Positions 1 through 7,827 of a stretch of DNA of 64,000 bases are shown here, in pieces. The notes below the pieces were generated by a model. That model was given only the letters and a program-made list of their open reading frames with translations. It had not been told where the DNA came from and ran no database searches. Made by a program: the position numbers and the translations under genes. Numbering within the stretch: position 1 is the stretch's first letter; every line of letters begins with the position of its first letter. The stretch comes from Aeromicrobium duanguangcaii (lineage in GTDB: Bacteria; Actinomycetota; Actinomycetes; Propionibacteriales; Nocardioidaceae), in the NCBI RefSeq assembly GCF_024508295.1, contig NZ_CP101990.1:868001-932000 (forward strand), in the 5' to 3' direction.

Positions 1-1044
1 CTACCGTCGCCGGGGGAGCACGCGATCCCAGGCCACGACGACCGCCAGGCCCACCACGACGCCGAGGATGGTGTCGGACAGCCGGTCCTGCAGCAACGAC
101 GTCACGGGCGCGGTCGAGCCCAGGTGCACCATCAGCAGCGCGAGCGGGGTGACGACCATCAGCGCGACCGCGTAGTTGCGGCCGATGAGCAGCTCGGCGC
201 CGACCTGCAGGACGATCACGAGCAGGATCGTGGCGAGCGTCCCCAGGTCGAGGGCCAGCAGCCCCGCGGCGACGACGACGCCCAGGAAGGTGCCGACGGC
301 GCGGTGCACGCCGCGCAGGACCTGGTTCCGGGTGCTCGGCCCGGCGATGGCGGCGGCCGCCGCGACCGACGCCCAGTAGGCGTGCCCGAGCCCGAAGACG
401 GTGGCGACGATCGCAGCCAGGGCGACGGCGAGCGTGACGCGGGTGACCTCGGGCGCCGTGCGCGGCGACCGCAGCGCGGCGTGCAGGGGCGCGTCCCAGT
501 GCTGGCGGGGGCGGTGACGTGCCGGCGTCAGGGCGCCCATGGCCCCGACGACAAGAGCGAAGAGCGCTGTCGCAACGGCGACCGCGAGGTGAAGGGCGAC
601 GTCCCGGCTTGAAACAGACGCCCCCGCGGTCGCGCCGACCGCGAAGACGGGGAAGAGGACGCCGGGCGGGTGCCAGGCCCAGACCAGCGAGGCCAGGGCG
701 GCGACGGCCGCGATCCCGGCGAGACCGACGACGACGAGCCACTCACCGGCTCCGACGGCGGAGAGCACCGTGCCGGTCGCCACCGAGGCGACGAGGATGA
801 CGGCCGCGGTGCTCTGCATCAGGGCGCGTGGCCGGTGGGAGTTCGCCCGGCCGTACAGAGCCGTGAACGCACCGAAGGTGGCCGGCAGCGCCAGGTCGAG
901 GCGACCGATCGCCCACAGCAGGAGCAGCGGCACGCCCATGCTGACGCCGGCGCGCAGTGCGACCCAGTGTGCGTCCCCGTGCGGACCGAAAGCCGTCAGT
1001 GACTCCCACGCGCGATGCAGGGCGGTGGAGTCGGAGGAGGGCAC
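1..1044 (-). CDS. FUSC family integral membrane protein
   Basis: Predicted membrane protein of the FUSC (fusaric-acid-resistance / aromatic acid exporter-like) superfamily, 347 aa from the chosen GTG. Two halves each hold a run of hydrophobic helices separated by a basic loop near residues 175-205. The second half has the FUSC-type pattern of a YWA/AIAGPSTR stretch (about 225-240) followed by GVHRAVGTFLG. The reading frame stays open 37 codons further upstream, but that part would overlap proA and its promoter. The GTG at 1044 has a TACCAT -10 box exactly 6 nt upstream, which fits a leaderless start. It is divergent from proA. Export of small organic acids is a family-level inference; the substrate is unknown. 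Confidence 0.8.
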   Translation of the reverse strand: MPSSDSTALHRAWESLTAFGPHGDAHWVALRAGVSMGVPLLLLWAIGRLDLALPATFGAFTALYGRANSHRPRALMQSTAAVILVASVATGTVLSAVGAGEWLVVVGLAGIAAVAALASLVWAWHPPGVLFPVFAVGATAGASVSSRDVALHLAVAVATALFALVVGAMGALTPARHRPRQHWDAPLHAALRSPRTAPEVTRVTLAVALAAIVATVFGLGHAYWASVAAAAAIAGPSTRNQVLRGVHRAVGTFLGVVVAAGLLALDLGTLATILLVIVLQVGAELLIGRNYAVALMVVTPLALLMVHLGSTAPVTSLLQDRLSDTILGVVVGLAVVVAWDRVLPRRR

Positions 1045-1050
1045 CCCTCG

Positions 1051-1056
1051 ATGGTA
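1051..1056 (-). promoter_or_regulatory. -10 box (TACCAT) for leaderless FUSC gene
   Basis: On the minus strand TACCAT lies 6 nt before the GTG at 1044, so transcription should begin at or next to the start codon. No Shine-Dalgarno is visible. This supports the shortened FUSC start. Confidence 0.5.
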
Positions 1057-1067
1057 GAACTCGGAAC

Positions 1068-1073
1068 TAGACT
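1068..1073 (+). promoter_or_regulatory. -10 box (TAGACT) for leaderless proA
   Basis: TAGACT is followed by 6 nt and then the proA ATG, with no Shine-Dalgarno. The divergent FUSC -10 lies only 11 bp away, so the two promoters face away from each other inside a 35-bp gap. Confidence 0.55.
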
Positions 1074-1079
1074 CGCCGC

Positions 1080-2324
1080 ATGGGTACCGAGGTTCGTGAA
1101 GCCGCGCTGCGCGCGCGGGACGCCGCGCGGGTGCTGGCGCTCGCCACGCGCACACAGAAGGATGCCGCGCTGACGGCCATGGCCGAGGCGCTGGTGGCCG
1201 GCACCGACCGCATCGTCGCCGCGAACGCCGAGGACGTCGCCGAGGCGCGGGCCGAGGGCACGCCCGAGAACGTCATCGACCGGCTGGCGCTCGACCCCGA
1301 GCGCGTCGCCGCGTTCGCCGGTGGTGTCCGCGACATCGCCGCGCTGCCCGACCCGATCGGCGAGATCGTCCGCGGCTCGACGCTGCCCAACGGCCTGCAG
1401 CTGCAGCAGATCCGCGTCCCCATGGGCGTCATCGGCATGATCTACGAGGGTCGCCCCAACGTCACGGCCGACGCCGCCGCGATCTGCCTCAAGGCCGGCA
1501 GCGCCTCGCTGCTGCGCGGCTCCCGCTCGGCACGCCGCTCCAACGCGGTCATCACCCGGATCATGCGCGACGCCGTCGCCTCCGCGGGCCTGCCCGCCGA
1601 CGCGATCCAGGCCGTCAGCGCCGAGGACCGCAGCACCTCCACCGACCTCATGACGGCGCGCGGCCTGGTCGATCTGGTCATCCCGCGCGGGGGAGCGGGC
1701 CTGATCCGCACCGTCGTCGAGCAGTCCACCGTCCCGGTGATCGAGACCGGCACGGGCAACGTCCACGTGTACGTCGACGCCGACGCCGACCTGGACATGG
1801 CGCTGGACATCGTCATCAACTCCAAGACCCACCGCACGAGCGTGTGCAACGCGGCCGAGTCGCTGCTGGTCCACCGTGACGTCGCCGACGAGTTCCTGCC
1901 GCAGGTCGTCAAGGAGCTGCAGGGGCGCGACGTGCTGATCCACGGCGACGCCGCGTTCCAGGCCTTCGACGGGGTCGACGCGGCCACGGACGACGACTAC
2001 GCCACCGAGTACCTCGCCTCGGAGATCTCGGCGAAGGTCGTGGACTCGCTCGACGAGGCGGTCAACCATGTCCGCCGGTTCAGCTCGGGCCACACCGAGG
2101 CCATCGTGACCCGGTCGCTGGAGGCCGCTCGCCGCTTCACGATGGGGGTCGACTCGGCCGCGGTGATGGTGAACGCCTCCACGCGGTTCACCGACGGTGG
2201 CGAGTTCGGCTTCGGGGCCGAGATCGGCATCTCGACGCAGAAGCTGCACGCGCGCGGTCCGATGGGCCTGACCGAGATGACCACCACCACCTACGTGGTG
2301 ACGGGCGCCGGTCAGACGCGCTGA
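1080..2324 (+). CDS. proA: glutamate-5-semialdehyde dehydrogenase (gamma-glutamyl phosphate reductase)
   Basis: Second enzyme of proline synthesis: NADPH-dependent reduction of L-glutamyl-5-phosphate to glutamate-5-semialdehyde in the cytosol. The 414-aa length is normal for ProA. Visible family motifs include [16 protein letters not shown] around residues 115-128 and the catalytic segment [13 protein letters not shown] with the nucleophilic cysteine at about 256. The C-terminal [19 protein letters not shown] is typical. proB, usually directly upstream in actinobacteria, is not here; a divergent FUSC gene occupies that side. A leaderless promoter fits (TAGACT, 6-nt gap). It is followed by a small membrane protein gene, nadD and rsfS, an arrangement common in actinobacteria. 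Confidence 0.97.
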   Translation: MGTEVREAALRARDAARVLALATRTQKDAALTAMAEALVAGTDRIVAANAEDVAEARAEGTPENVIDRLALDPERVAAFAGGVRDIAALPDPIGEIVRGSTLPNGLQLQQIRVPMGVIGMIYEGRPNVTADAAAICLKAGSASLLRGSRSARRSNAVITRIMRDAVASAGLPADAIQAVSAEDRSTSTDLMTARGLVDLVIPRGGAGLIRTVVEQSTVPVIETGTGNVHVYVDADADLDMALDIVINSKTHRTSVCNAAESLLVHRDVADEFLPQVVKELQGRDVLIHGDAAFQAFDGVDAATDDDYATEYLASEISAKVVDSLDEAVNHVRRFSSGHTEAIVTRSLEAARRFTMGVDSAAVMVNASTRFTDGGEFGFGAEIGISTQKLHARGPMGLTEMTTTTYVVTGAGQTR

Positions 2325-2332
2325 CTCGCTGG

Positions 2333-2338
2333 TAGATT
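2333..2338 (+). promoter_or_regulatory. -10 box (TAGATT) for leaderless small ORF
   Basis: TAGATT sits 6 nt upstream of the ATG at 2345, just after the proA stop. It implies a leaderless transcript for the 49-aa gene and probably for the downstream nadD-rsfS-phosphatase genes. Confidence 0.55.
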
Positions 2339-2344
2339 GGGCGC

Positions 2345-2494
2345 ATGCTCGACTTGATCCTGGCCGTTGAAGAAGCGGCTGAACACGGTGAGGCCGCGGT
2401 GAGCCCGTTCGTCTTCGGCGGTATCGCCCTCGCTGTCCTGATGGCGCTCCTCCTCATCACCGTCGTCTTCGGGTTGGGTCGCGAGCACACCTGA
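2345..2494 (+). CDS. small single-span membrane protein (49 aa)
   Basis: A 49-residue ORF between proA and nadD. An acidic N-terminal segment (EEAAEHGEA, about 9-17) is followed by one strongly hydrophobic helix (about residues 21-43) and a short polar tail (GREHT). It has its own TAGATT -10 box 6 nt before the ATG, so it looks expressed, and its stop is 2 bp from the nadD ATG. I do not recognise a functional family. Small membrane proteins of this kind occur upstream of nadD in related actinobacteria as far as I recall. Promoter, position and clean hydrophobic helix argue that it is real. Confidence 0.7.
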   Translation: MLDLILAVEEAAEHGEAAVSPFVFGGIALAVLMALLLITVVFGLGREHT

Positions 2495-2496
2495 GC

Positions 2497-3126
2497 ATGA
2501 GCGATCGTCGCCGCCGCATCGGCGTGATGGGCGGCACGTTCGACCCCATCCACCACGGACACCTCGTCGCCGCGAGCGAGGTGCAGTCGTGGTTCGACCT
2601 CGACGAGGTCATCTTCGTCCCGACGGGGCAGCCGTGGCAGAAGTCCGACCGCGAGGTGTCCCCGCCCGAGGACCGCTATCTGATGACGGTCATCGCCACG
2701 GCGGCGAACCCGCGCTTCAAGGTCAGCCGGGTCGACATCAACCGCGAGGGGCCGACCTTCACGATCGACACCCTGCGCGACCTCGCGGCCACGTATCCCG
2801 ACGCTGATCTGTACTTCATCACCGGCGCCGACGCCATGGCGGCGATCCTCACCTGGCGCGACCACCGCGAGCTGTTCGAGCTGGCGCACTTCGTCGGCTG
2901 TACCCGGCCCGGTCACGAGATGAACGAGTCGACGCTCGAGGGCCTGCCGCGCGAGCGCGTCACCCTGGTCGAGATCCCGGCGCTCGCCATCAGCTCCACC
3001 GACTGCCGTGCGCGGGTCCACAGCGGCGAGCCGGTCTGGTACCTCGTGCCCGACGGCGTCGTCCAGTACATCGGCAAGCACGGCCTCTACGAACCCCACG
3101 AACACACCACGAAGGACGCCTCATGA
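2497..3126 (+). CDS. nadD: nicotinate-nucleotide adenylyltransferase
   Basis: NAD biosynthesis enzyme that adenylates nicotinate mononucleotide to deamido-NAD. The 209-aa protein shows the nucleotidyltransferase signature [12 protein letters not shown] at residues 11-22 and the C-terminal [10 protein letters not shown] motif (about 170) of the second ATP-binding element. The [19 protein letters not shown] segment is typical of NadD. The ATG follows the upstream small ORF by 2 bp. The end overlaps rsfS by 4 bp (ATGA), implying translational coupling. Confidence 0.96.
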   Translation: MSDRRRRIGVMGGTFDPIHHGHLVAASEVQSWFDLDEVIFVPTGQPWQKSDREVSPPEDRYLMTVIATAANPRFKVSRVDINREGPTFTIDTLRDLAATYPDADLYFITGADAMAAILTWRDHRELFELAHFVGCTRPGHEMNESTLEGLPRERVTLVEIPALAISSTDCRARVHSGEPVWYLVPDGVVQYIGKHGLYEPHEHTTKDAS

Positions 3127-3482
3127 CCGCCACCGATCGCGCGATCGAACTGACTCGTGCCGCAGCGCATGCCGCCGCCGACAAGCAGGCGGACGACCTC
3201 ATCGCCTTCGACGTCTCCGATCAGCTCGCCATCACCGATGTTTTCCTGCTCGCCTCGGCGTCGAACCAGCCGCAGATGAACGCGGTCAAGGACGCCATCG
3301 AGGAGAAGCTGCTCGAGCTCGGCGCGAAGACCATCCGTCGCGAGGGCCAGCGCGAGTCGCGCTGGATCCTCATGGACTACGGCGACATCGTCGTGCACAT
3401 CCAGCACTCCGAGGAGCGCGCGTTCTACGCCCTCGAGCGGCTGTGGAACGACTGCCCGGCGATCGACCTGCAGCTCTCGTGA
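3123..3482 (+). CDS. rsfS: ribosomal silencing factor RsfS
   Basis: 119-aa RsfS/Iojap-family protein. The family binds ribosomal protein uL14 and blocks 50S-30S joining, reducing translation when nutrients fall. Family hallmarks are visible: [20 protein letters not shown] (about 37-56), an [22 protein letters not shown] core (about 75-97) and a C-terminal [10 protein letters not shown]. It sits in the common nadD-rsfS-phosphatase order, overlapping nadD by 4 bp at its start and the phosphatase GTG by 4 bp at its end. Confidence 0.95.
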   Translation: MTATDRAIELTRAAAHAAADKQADDLIAFDVSDQLAITDVFLLASASNQPQMNAVKDAIEEKLLELGAKTIRREGQRESRWILMDYGDIVVHIQHSEERAFYALERLWNDCPAIDLQLS

Positions 3483-4147
3483 AGCCCGGCAGCACGATGG
3501 GCCGTCGCGTCATCCTGTGGCGGCACGGCCGCACCGAGTGGAACGTGGCCGGCCGCGTCCAGGGCCAGACCGACATCGCGCTCGACGAGGTCGGCCGCCA
3601 GCAGGCCGCCGAGGCCGCCGCGCGGCTGGCCTCGCTGTCGCCTGCGCGGATCGTCAGCTCGGACCTGTCGCGTGCGGCCGACACCGCGCGCGCCCTCAGC
3701 GATCGCACGGGTGTGCCGGTCGAGACGGACCCGCGCCTGCGCGAGCTGGCCTTCGGCGCCCGCGAGGGGCTGACGTGGCGTGAGTCGTGGGAGCGGTTCC
3801 CGACGCAGATGCAGGCGTGGGCCGACGGCGACGAGACCCAGATCGAGGGCGCCGAGACGCATGCCCAGGCCGGGGCCCGCCTCGCCGCTGCGCTGCGCGA
3901 GTACGTCGACGAACTCCCGCTCGGCGAGACGCTCGTCGTCGTCGCGCACGGTGCCGTCCTGCGCACGGGCATCCTGGAGTTCCTCGGCATCCCCGAGTCC
4001 TCGTGGCGCCAGTTCGGCGGTCTGTCGAACTGCCACTGGTCGGTGCTGGAGGAGGCGCGGTACCAGGACTGGTCGCAGTGGCGACTGTCCGAATGGAACA
4101 CCGGATCGCTCCCGGAGCCCGTCATGTCGGACGACGAGACCGAATAG
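3479..4147 (+). CDS. histidine phosphatase family protein (phosphoglycerate mutase-like)
   Basis: Cytosolic phosphatase of the histidine phosphatase superfamily, 222 aa. It has the phospho-accepting RHGRTEWN motif about residues 13-20, a conserved LRELAFGAREGLTW segment, and the second active-site histidine in VVVAHGAVLR (about 155-165). The start is the GTG overlapping the rsfS stop by 4 bp; an internal ATG at 3497 is an alternative. In actinobacteria this locus often encodes a glucosyl-3-phosphoglycerate phosphatase-like or general broad-specificity phosphatase, but the substrate cannot be read from sequence. Probably the last gene of the nadD operon. Confidence 0.88.
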   Translation: MKPGSTMGRRVILWRHGRTEWNVAGRVQGQTDIALDEVGRQQAAEAAARLASLSPARIVSSDLSRAADTARALSDRTGVPVETDPRLRELAFGAREGLTWRESWERFPTQMQAWADGDETQIEGAETHAQAGARLAAALREYVDELPLGETLVVVAHGAVLRTGILEFLGIPESSWRQFGGLSNCHWSVLEEARYQDWSQWRLSEWNTGSLPEPVMSDDETE

Positions 4148-4149
4148 GG

Positions 4150-4167
4150 GACCCCGGTTTGGGGGTC
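4150..4167 (+). terminator. hairpin after nadD-rsfS-phosphatase operon
   Basis: GACCCC and GGGGTC form a 6-bp stem with a 6-nt loop just after the phosphatase stop codon. There is no long T run, so termination is plausible but not certain. Confidence 0.4.
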
Positions 4168-4182
4168 TCGAGAGGGAGCAGT

Positions 4183-4188
4183 TAGTAT
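4183..4188 (+). promoter_or_regulatory. probable tRNA-Ala promoter -10 (TAGTAT)
   Basis: TAGTAT lies 16 nt upstream of the tRNA 5' end, which would leave a short 5' leader for RNase P. No clear -35 was seen. Confidence 0.4.
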
Positions 4189-4204
4189 TGCTGAGGTTGT
4201 TAGA

Positions 4205-4277
4205 GGGGCATTGGCGCAGTTGGTAGCGCGCTTCCATGGCATGGAAGAGGTCAGGAGTTCGAATCTCCTATGCTCCA
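4205..4277 (+). tRNA. tRNA-Ala (anticodon GGC)
   Basis: The 73-nt cloverleaf folds fully: acceptor GGGGCAT/ATGCTCC, D-arm GCGC/GCGC, anticodon stem CTTCC/GGAAG around loop ATGGCAT, T-arm AGGAG/CTCCT with loop TTCGAAT, and discriminator A. Anticodon GGC reads GCC alanine codons, which are very frequent here. The 3' CCA is not encoded (ACCG follows) and must be added after transcription. Confidence 0.95.
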
Positions 4278-4283
4278 CCGAAC

Positions 4284-4314
4284 AGAGGCCGATCCAGAGA
4301 ATGGATCGGCCTCT
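4284..4314 (+). terminator. strong intrinsic terminator after tRNA-Ala
   Basis: A perfect 13-bp inverted repeat (arms at 4284-4296 and 4302-4314) with a 5-nt loop starts 7 nt after the tRNA and is followed by TTCTCAT. This is the best hairpin terminator in the left part of the window. Confidence 0.75.
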
Positions 4315-4346
4315 TCTCATGTCCGGGAGTGGTCCAGACTGGGGGC

Positions 4347-5288
4347 ATGGCGCGCTATGTGACGTACTCCCGGACCGGCGGACCCGAGGTCCTCGAACTG
4401 CACGAGGGGCCCGACCCCACGCCCGGTGACGGGCAGGTGGTCGTCGAGATCCGTGCGGCCGGGGTGAACCCGATCGACACGAAGCTGCGCGCGGGCATCC
4501 GGCCCTCGCCGCCGTTCACCGAACCGCGCCGGGTGGGCTTCGACGGCTCCGGGGTCATCGTGGCGGTGGGGGACGGCGTGGGCGGCTGCGGCGTCGGCGA
4601 CGAGGTCGTCGTGCAGAACACGCAGGGCACGTACGCCACGCACGTCGTGGCCGATCCGGCGAACCTCACGGTCAAGCCCGAGGGCGTCGACTTCGAGACG
4701 GCAGCCGCCCTGGGCGTGCCCGTCTCCACCGCGTACCAAGCCGTGAAGTCCCTCGAGGTCGAGGCCGGGGACCGACTGCTGCTGCACGGCGGGTCCGGCA
4801 GCGTCGGCCAGGCCGCGATCCAGTTCGCCGTGTCCCGGGGCGCCACGGTCGTGGCGACGGCGGGGGAGCGCAACCACGACCGCCTCCGCGAACTGGGCGC
4901 GACGCCCGTGACCTACGGCGACGGTCTGCTGGAGCGACTGCGCGAGGCGTCCCCTGAGGGCTACACCGTCTCGCTCGACTGTGCGGGCACGCAGGAGGCC
5001 CTGGAGGCCAGCCTGGAGCTGGTCGACCGCGCGCGGATCGGCACGATCGTGCAGGGCGCGCAGTACCACGACCTCGGGCTGCAGGCGTGGTCCGGCGGCT
5101 CGCCCGAGCCGCTCACGCCCGAGCAGCAGGCCTGGCGCGAGGAGGCCGTCCCCGCGGTCCTGCCACTCATCGCCTCGGGCGAGTTCCAGGTCGAGATCGG
5201 CCGCGTGCTGCCCCTCGAGGAGGCCGCCGCGGCGCACCGGATCAGCGAGTCCCACGCCGTGCGCGGAAAGATCGTTCTCGTCCCCTGA
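4347..5288 (+). CDS. NADPH:quinone oxidoreductase-like zinc-independent MDR protein
   Basis: 313-aa medium-chain dehydrogenase/reductase of the quinone oxidoreductase type. The N-terminal GroES-like domain includes RAAGVNPIDTKLRAG and GFDGSGVIVAVG. It is followed by a Rossmann domain with LLHGGSGSVGQAAIQFA (about 149-165, nucleotide-binding GxGxxG-like). No catalytic-zinc cysteine/histidine set is seen, so it probably reduces quinones or enones with NADPH. The ATG has a CAGACT box 6 nt upstream, a leaderless-like arrangement. The tetR gene follows after 22 bp. Substrate unknown. Confidence 0.85.
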   Translation: MARYVTYSRTGGPEVLELHEGPDPTPGDGQVVVEIRAAGVNPIDTKLRAGIRPSPPFTEPRRVGFDGSGVIVAVGDGVGGCGVGDEVVVQNTQGTYATHVVADPANLTVKPEGVDFETAAALGVPVSTAYQAVKSLEVEAGDRLLLHGGSGSVGQAAIQFAVSRGATVVATAGERNHDRLRELGATPVTYGDGLLERLREASPEGYTVSLDCAGTQEALEASLELVDRARIGTIVQGAQYHDLGLQAWSGGSPEPLTPEQQAWREEAVPAVLPLIASGEFQVEIGRVLPLEEAAAAHRISESHAVRGKIVLVP

Positions 5289-5298
5289 GAGCGCGAGC

Positions 5299-5304
5299 CA
5301 TAAT
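5299..5304 (+). promoter_or_regulatory. -10 box (CATAAT) for tetR
   Basis: CATAAT, one mismatch from TATAAT, ends 6 nt before the tetR ATG and suggests leaderless transcription. The intervening GGGAAG is too close to serve as a normal ribosome-binding site. Confidence 0.45.
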
Positions 5305-5310
5305 GGGAAG

Positions 5311-5883
5311 ATGCCCAAGATCTCGGCGCCCACCGTCGGCGCGCACCGCGAGGCACAGCGTGCCGCGCTGCTGCGCGCCGCGGAGGACCTGCTGAAGGAG
5401 ACCGGCCTGTCCGCCGTCAGCCCGCGCAGTGTCAGCGAGCGGGCGGGACTGTCGCGGTCGAGCTTCTACGACTACTTCCCCTCCAAGGACGACCTCATCG
5501 TCGCGATCGCGATCGAGGCGTTCGACCGCTGGAACCAGGAGCTGTACGACGCGATGAAGCCGGTGGACCCGGGCCTCCCGCGGCTGCGTGCCCTGATCGA
5601 CGCGACGATGCAGATGACGGCCGACGGCGATCACCGCGTGGCGAGCTCCCTGCGCCAGGCCGAGCTGTCGCCCACGCAGTTCGAGCACCTGATGGCCCTG
5701 CACGACATGCTGCTGCGGCCCGTGGCAGAGGTGCTCGCCGAGCTCGGTGTGCCCGAGCGCTTCGTCTACCTCGCGCAGGGCGCCCTCATGTCGGGCGTCC
5801 AGCTGGTCCAGCGCGGTGTCGACCCGGCGCAGACGGCGGACGACGTCTTCGTGGTCCTGACGGCGGGACTGCCCGAAGCCTGA
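5311..5883 (+). CDS. TetR/AcrR family transcriptional regulator
   Basis: 190-aa TetR-type repressor. The N-terminal helix-turn-helix is clear (AAEDLLKETGLSAVSPRSVSERAGLSRSSFYDYFPSKDDL, roughly residues 22-61). The helical C-terminal ligand and dimer domain has no recognisable effector motif. Just downstream, a near-perfect 23-bp palindrome lies in the promoter of the FtsX/ATPase exporter operon, so it probably represses that exporter and may respond to its substrate. Confidence 0.9.
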   Translation: MPKISAPTVGAHREAQRAALLRAAEDLLKETGLSAVSPRSVSERAGLSRSSFYDYFPSKDDLIVAIAIEAFDRWNQELYDAMKPVDPGLPRLRALIDATMQMTADGDHRVASSLRQAELSPTQFEHLMALHDMLLRPVAEVLAELGVPERFVYLAQGALMSGVQLVQRGVDPAQTADDVFVVLTAGLPEA

Positions 5884-5913
5884 GCGCTTGACCGGGGGTG
5901 ACAGACTGGGACT

Positions 5914-5936
5914 GTTGCCGACACTGTGTCGGTAAC
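5914..5936. promoter_or_regulatory. TetR-type palindromic operator upstream of exporter
   Basis: Arms CCGACAC (5918-5924) and GTGTCGG (5926-5932) are perfect around a single central T. The outer GTTG/TAAC extends the symmetry with one mismatch. It sits 20 bp before the permease ATG, with a TTGACC -35-like hexamer at 5888-5893, so a bound dimer would block the promoter. The size and symmetry suit a TetR dimer. Confidence 0.65.
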
Positions 5937-5956
5937 TTCAGACCCAAGGGAAACGC

Positions 5957-7099
5957 ATGTTCCTAGCCTTGCGCGAGTTGCAGTTCGCTCGTGGCCGATT
6001 CGCCCTGATGGGCACGGTGCTCGCATTGATCTCCGTGCTGGTCGTGTTGCTGTCCGGTTTGTCCTCCGGACTCGTCAACGACGGTGTCTCCGGCCTCAAG
6101 TCCATGCCCGTCACTGCCTTCGCCTTCGATGAGGGCACGATGAAGGACAACGCCTTCAGCCGCTCGGTCATCGAGGAGGACCAGCTGCAGCCGTGGAAGG
6201 ACGCCAAGGGCGTCGACGCGGCCGAGCCGATGGGCGTGAGCATCGTCAACAGCACGACGAACGACGGCAAGCAGGTCGACCTGACGCTCTTCGGCGTCGA
6301 GACCGACGGCTTCCTGGCTCCGAAGACCTCGCAGGGCGAGGGCCTCGGCCCGGTGAACGGCATCGTCGTCTCCGACACGCTGAAGGACGAGGGTGTCGAG
6401 ATCGGCACCGTCATGACGCTGGACCGGATCGACACCGAGCTCACGGTGGTGGGCTTCACCGAGGGTCAGGCGACCTTCGGTCACGTCGACGTCGCCTACC
6501 TGCCGCTCTCGACGTGGCAGCTCATCGCGTCGAACACGGCGCAGCCGGGTGCTCCCACCGAGGCCACCGTCGCCGCCGCCGACTACAGCCTGTTCAGCAC
6601 CATCGCGGTGCAGGCGAAGGACGGCGCGGACATCGATCTCGCCGCCGCCGACAAGGCTGCCGGCACCACGAGCATGACTCTCACCGAGTCGTTCAACGCG
6701 TCGCCGGGCTACCAGGCCGAGACGATGACCCTGAGCATGATCCAGGTCTTCCTCTACGTGATCTGCGCGCTCGTCGTGGGCGCCTTCTTCACGGTGTGGA
6801 CGATCCAGCGGGCCGGTGACCTGGCCGTGCTGCGTGCCATGGGCGCGTCCAGCCGCTTCCTGCTGCGCGACAGCCTCGCGCAGGCCACGATCGTCCTGCT
6901 GGTCTTCACCGGCATCGGCGTGGCTGCCGGTGTGGCGCTGGGCGCTGCGATGCCCGCTGCGATGCCGTTCGAACTCGAGGCCGGCCCGATCGCGGTCGCC
7001 TCGCTCCTGACCATCGGTCTGGGTCTGCTGGGCGCCGGCGTCTCGGTGCTGCGCATCACCCGGATCGATCCCCTCGCCGCGCTGGGAGGCCGTCGATGA
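5957..7099 (+). CDS. FtsX-like ABC transporter permease (HrtB/DevC-like)
   Basis: 380-aa permease of the MacB/FtsX superfamily. It has one N-terminal helix (about 15-40), a large extracellular domain (about 45-255), then three C-terminal helices (about 260-370) with the conserved LAVLRAMGAS element before the third-last region. This 1+3 layout and length resemble HrtB/DevC-type permeases that work with a small ATPase rather than as importers. AAGGG precedes the ATG by 7 nt. The end overlaps the ATPase gene by 4 bp. Likely controlled by the upstream TetR protein through the palindrome at 5914-5936. HrtB proteins export haem; whether this one does is unknown. Confidence 0.85.
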   Translation: MFLALRELQFARGRFALMGTVLALISVLVVLLSGLSSGLVNDGVSGLKSMPVTAFAFDEGTMKDNAFSRSVIEEDQLQPWKDAKGVDAAEPMGVSIVNSTTNDGKQVDLTLFGVETDGFLAPKTSQGEGLGPVNGIVVSDTLKDEGVEIGTVMTLDRIDTELTVVGFTEGQATFGHVDVAYLPLSTWQLIASNTAQPGAPTEATVAAADYSLFSTIAVQAKDGADIDLAAADKAAGTTSMTLTESFNASPGYQAETMTLSMIQVFLYVICALVVGAFFTVWTIQRAGDLAVLRAMGASSRFLLRDSLAQATIVLLVFTGIGVAAGVALGAAMPAAMPFELEAGPIAVASLLTIGLGLLGAGVSVLRITRIDPLAALGGRR

Positions 7100-7818
7100 A
7101 CACCACCACCACACCCGCCCTGGAGATCGTCGACGCGACGCTCGAGCTGGGCGACGGTGACTCGCGGGTCCGCGCCCTGGACTCCGTGTCCCTGACCGTC
7201 CAGGAAGGCGAGTTCGTCGCCATCGTGGGTCCCTCGGGCTCGGGCAAGTCGTCGCTGCTGGCCGTGGCGGGCGCGCTGTCGAACCCCGACTCGGGCAGCG
7301 TCAAGGTCCACGGGACGGATCTGAGCACGTTGTCGAAGGGCGCCGCTGCGAAGTTCCGGATGAAGAACATCGGCTTCGTCTTCCAGTCCGGCAACCTGCT
7401 GCCCGCGCTGACTGCGGCCGACCAGTTGAAGCTGGCCGGGCGCATGGCCGGCAACCGCAAGGTCGACCCGGAGCCCGTGCTGGAGTCGGTGGGCATGGCC
7501 CACCGTGCGAAGCACCGTCCCGGCCACCTCTCCGGTGGCGAGCGCCAGCGCGTCGGCATCGCCCGCGCCCTGGTGAACGATCCCACCCTGCTGCTGGTCG
7601 ACGAGCCCACCGCGGCGCTGGACCGGCGTCGCAGTCACGAGGTCGTGCAGCTGCTGGCCGACAAGGCGCGCGACGAGAACGTCGCCGTCGTCATGGTCAC
7701 GCACGACCACGACATCCTCGAGCACTGCGACCGCGTGCTGGAGATGATCGACGGGCGACTCGAGCCGCTGGTCGGCTGGGCGCGGGCTGCCAGCACCATG
7801 GACACCGCATCGCAGTGA
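7096..7818 (+). CDS. ABC transporter ATP-binding protein (LolD/HrtA-like)
   Basis: 240-aa ATPase partner of the overlapping permease. Walker A is GPSGSGKSS (about 45-53), the Q-loop lies in GFVFQSGNL, the signature is LSGGERQR (about 139-146), and Walker B is LLLVDEPTAALD (about 159-170). The H-loop is VMVTHDHD. Together with the FtsX-like permease it forms a type VII (MacB/HrtBA-like) exporter. Confidence 0.92.
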   Translation: MNTTTTPALEIVDATLELGDGDSRVRALDSVSLTVQEGEFVAIVGPSGSGKSSLLAVAGALSNPDSGSVKVHGTDLSTLSKGAAAKFRMKNIGFVFQSGNLLPALTAADQLKLAGRMAGNRKVDPEPVLESVGMAHRAKHRPGHLSGGERQRVGIARALVNDPTLLLVDEPTAALDRRRSHEVVQLLADKARDENVAVVMVTHDHDILEHCDRVLEMIDGRLEPLVGWARAASTMDTASQ

Positions 7819-7827
7819 CCGAGGTGC

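Noticed and set aside
1045-1155. 37-codon N-terminal extension of the FUSC protein
   Set aside because: It would overlap proA and both promoters; composition is Arg/Pro rich and unlike a membrane protein start.
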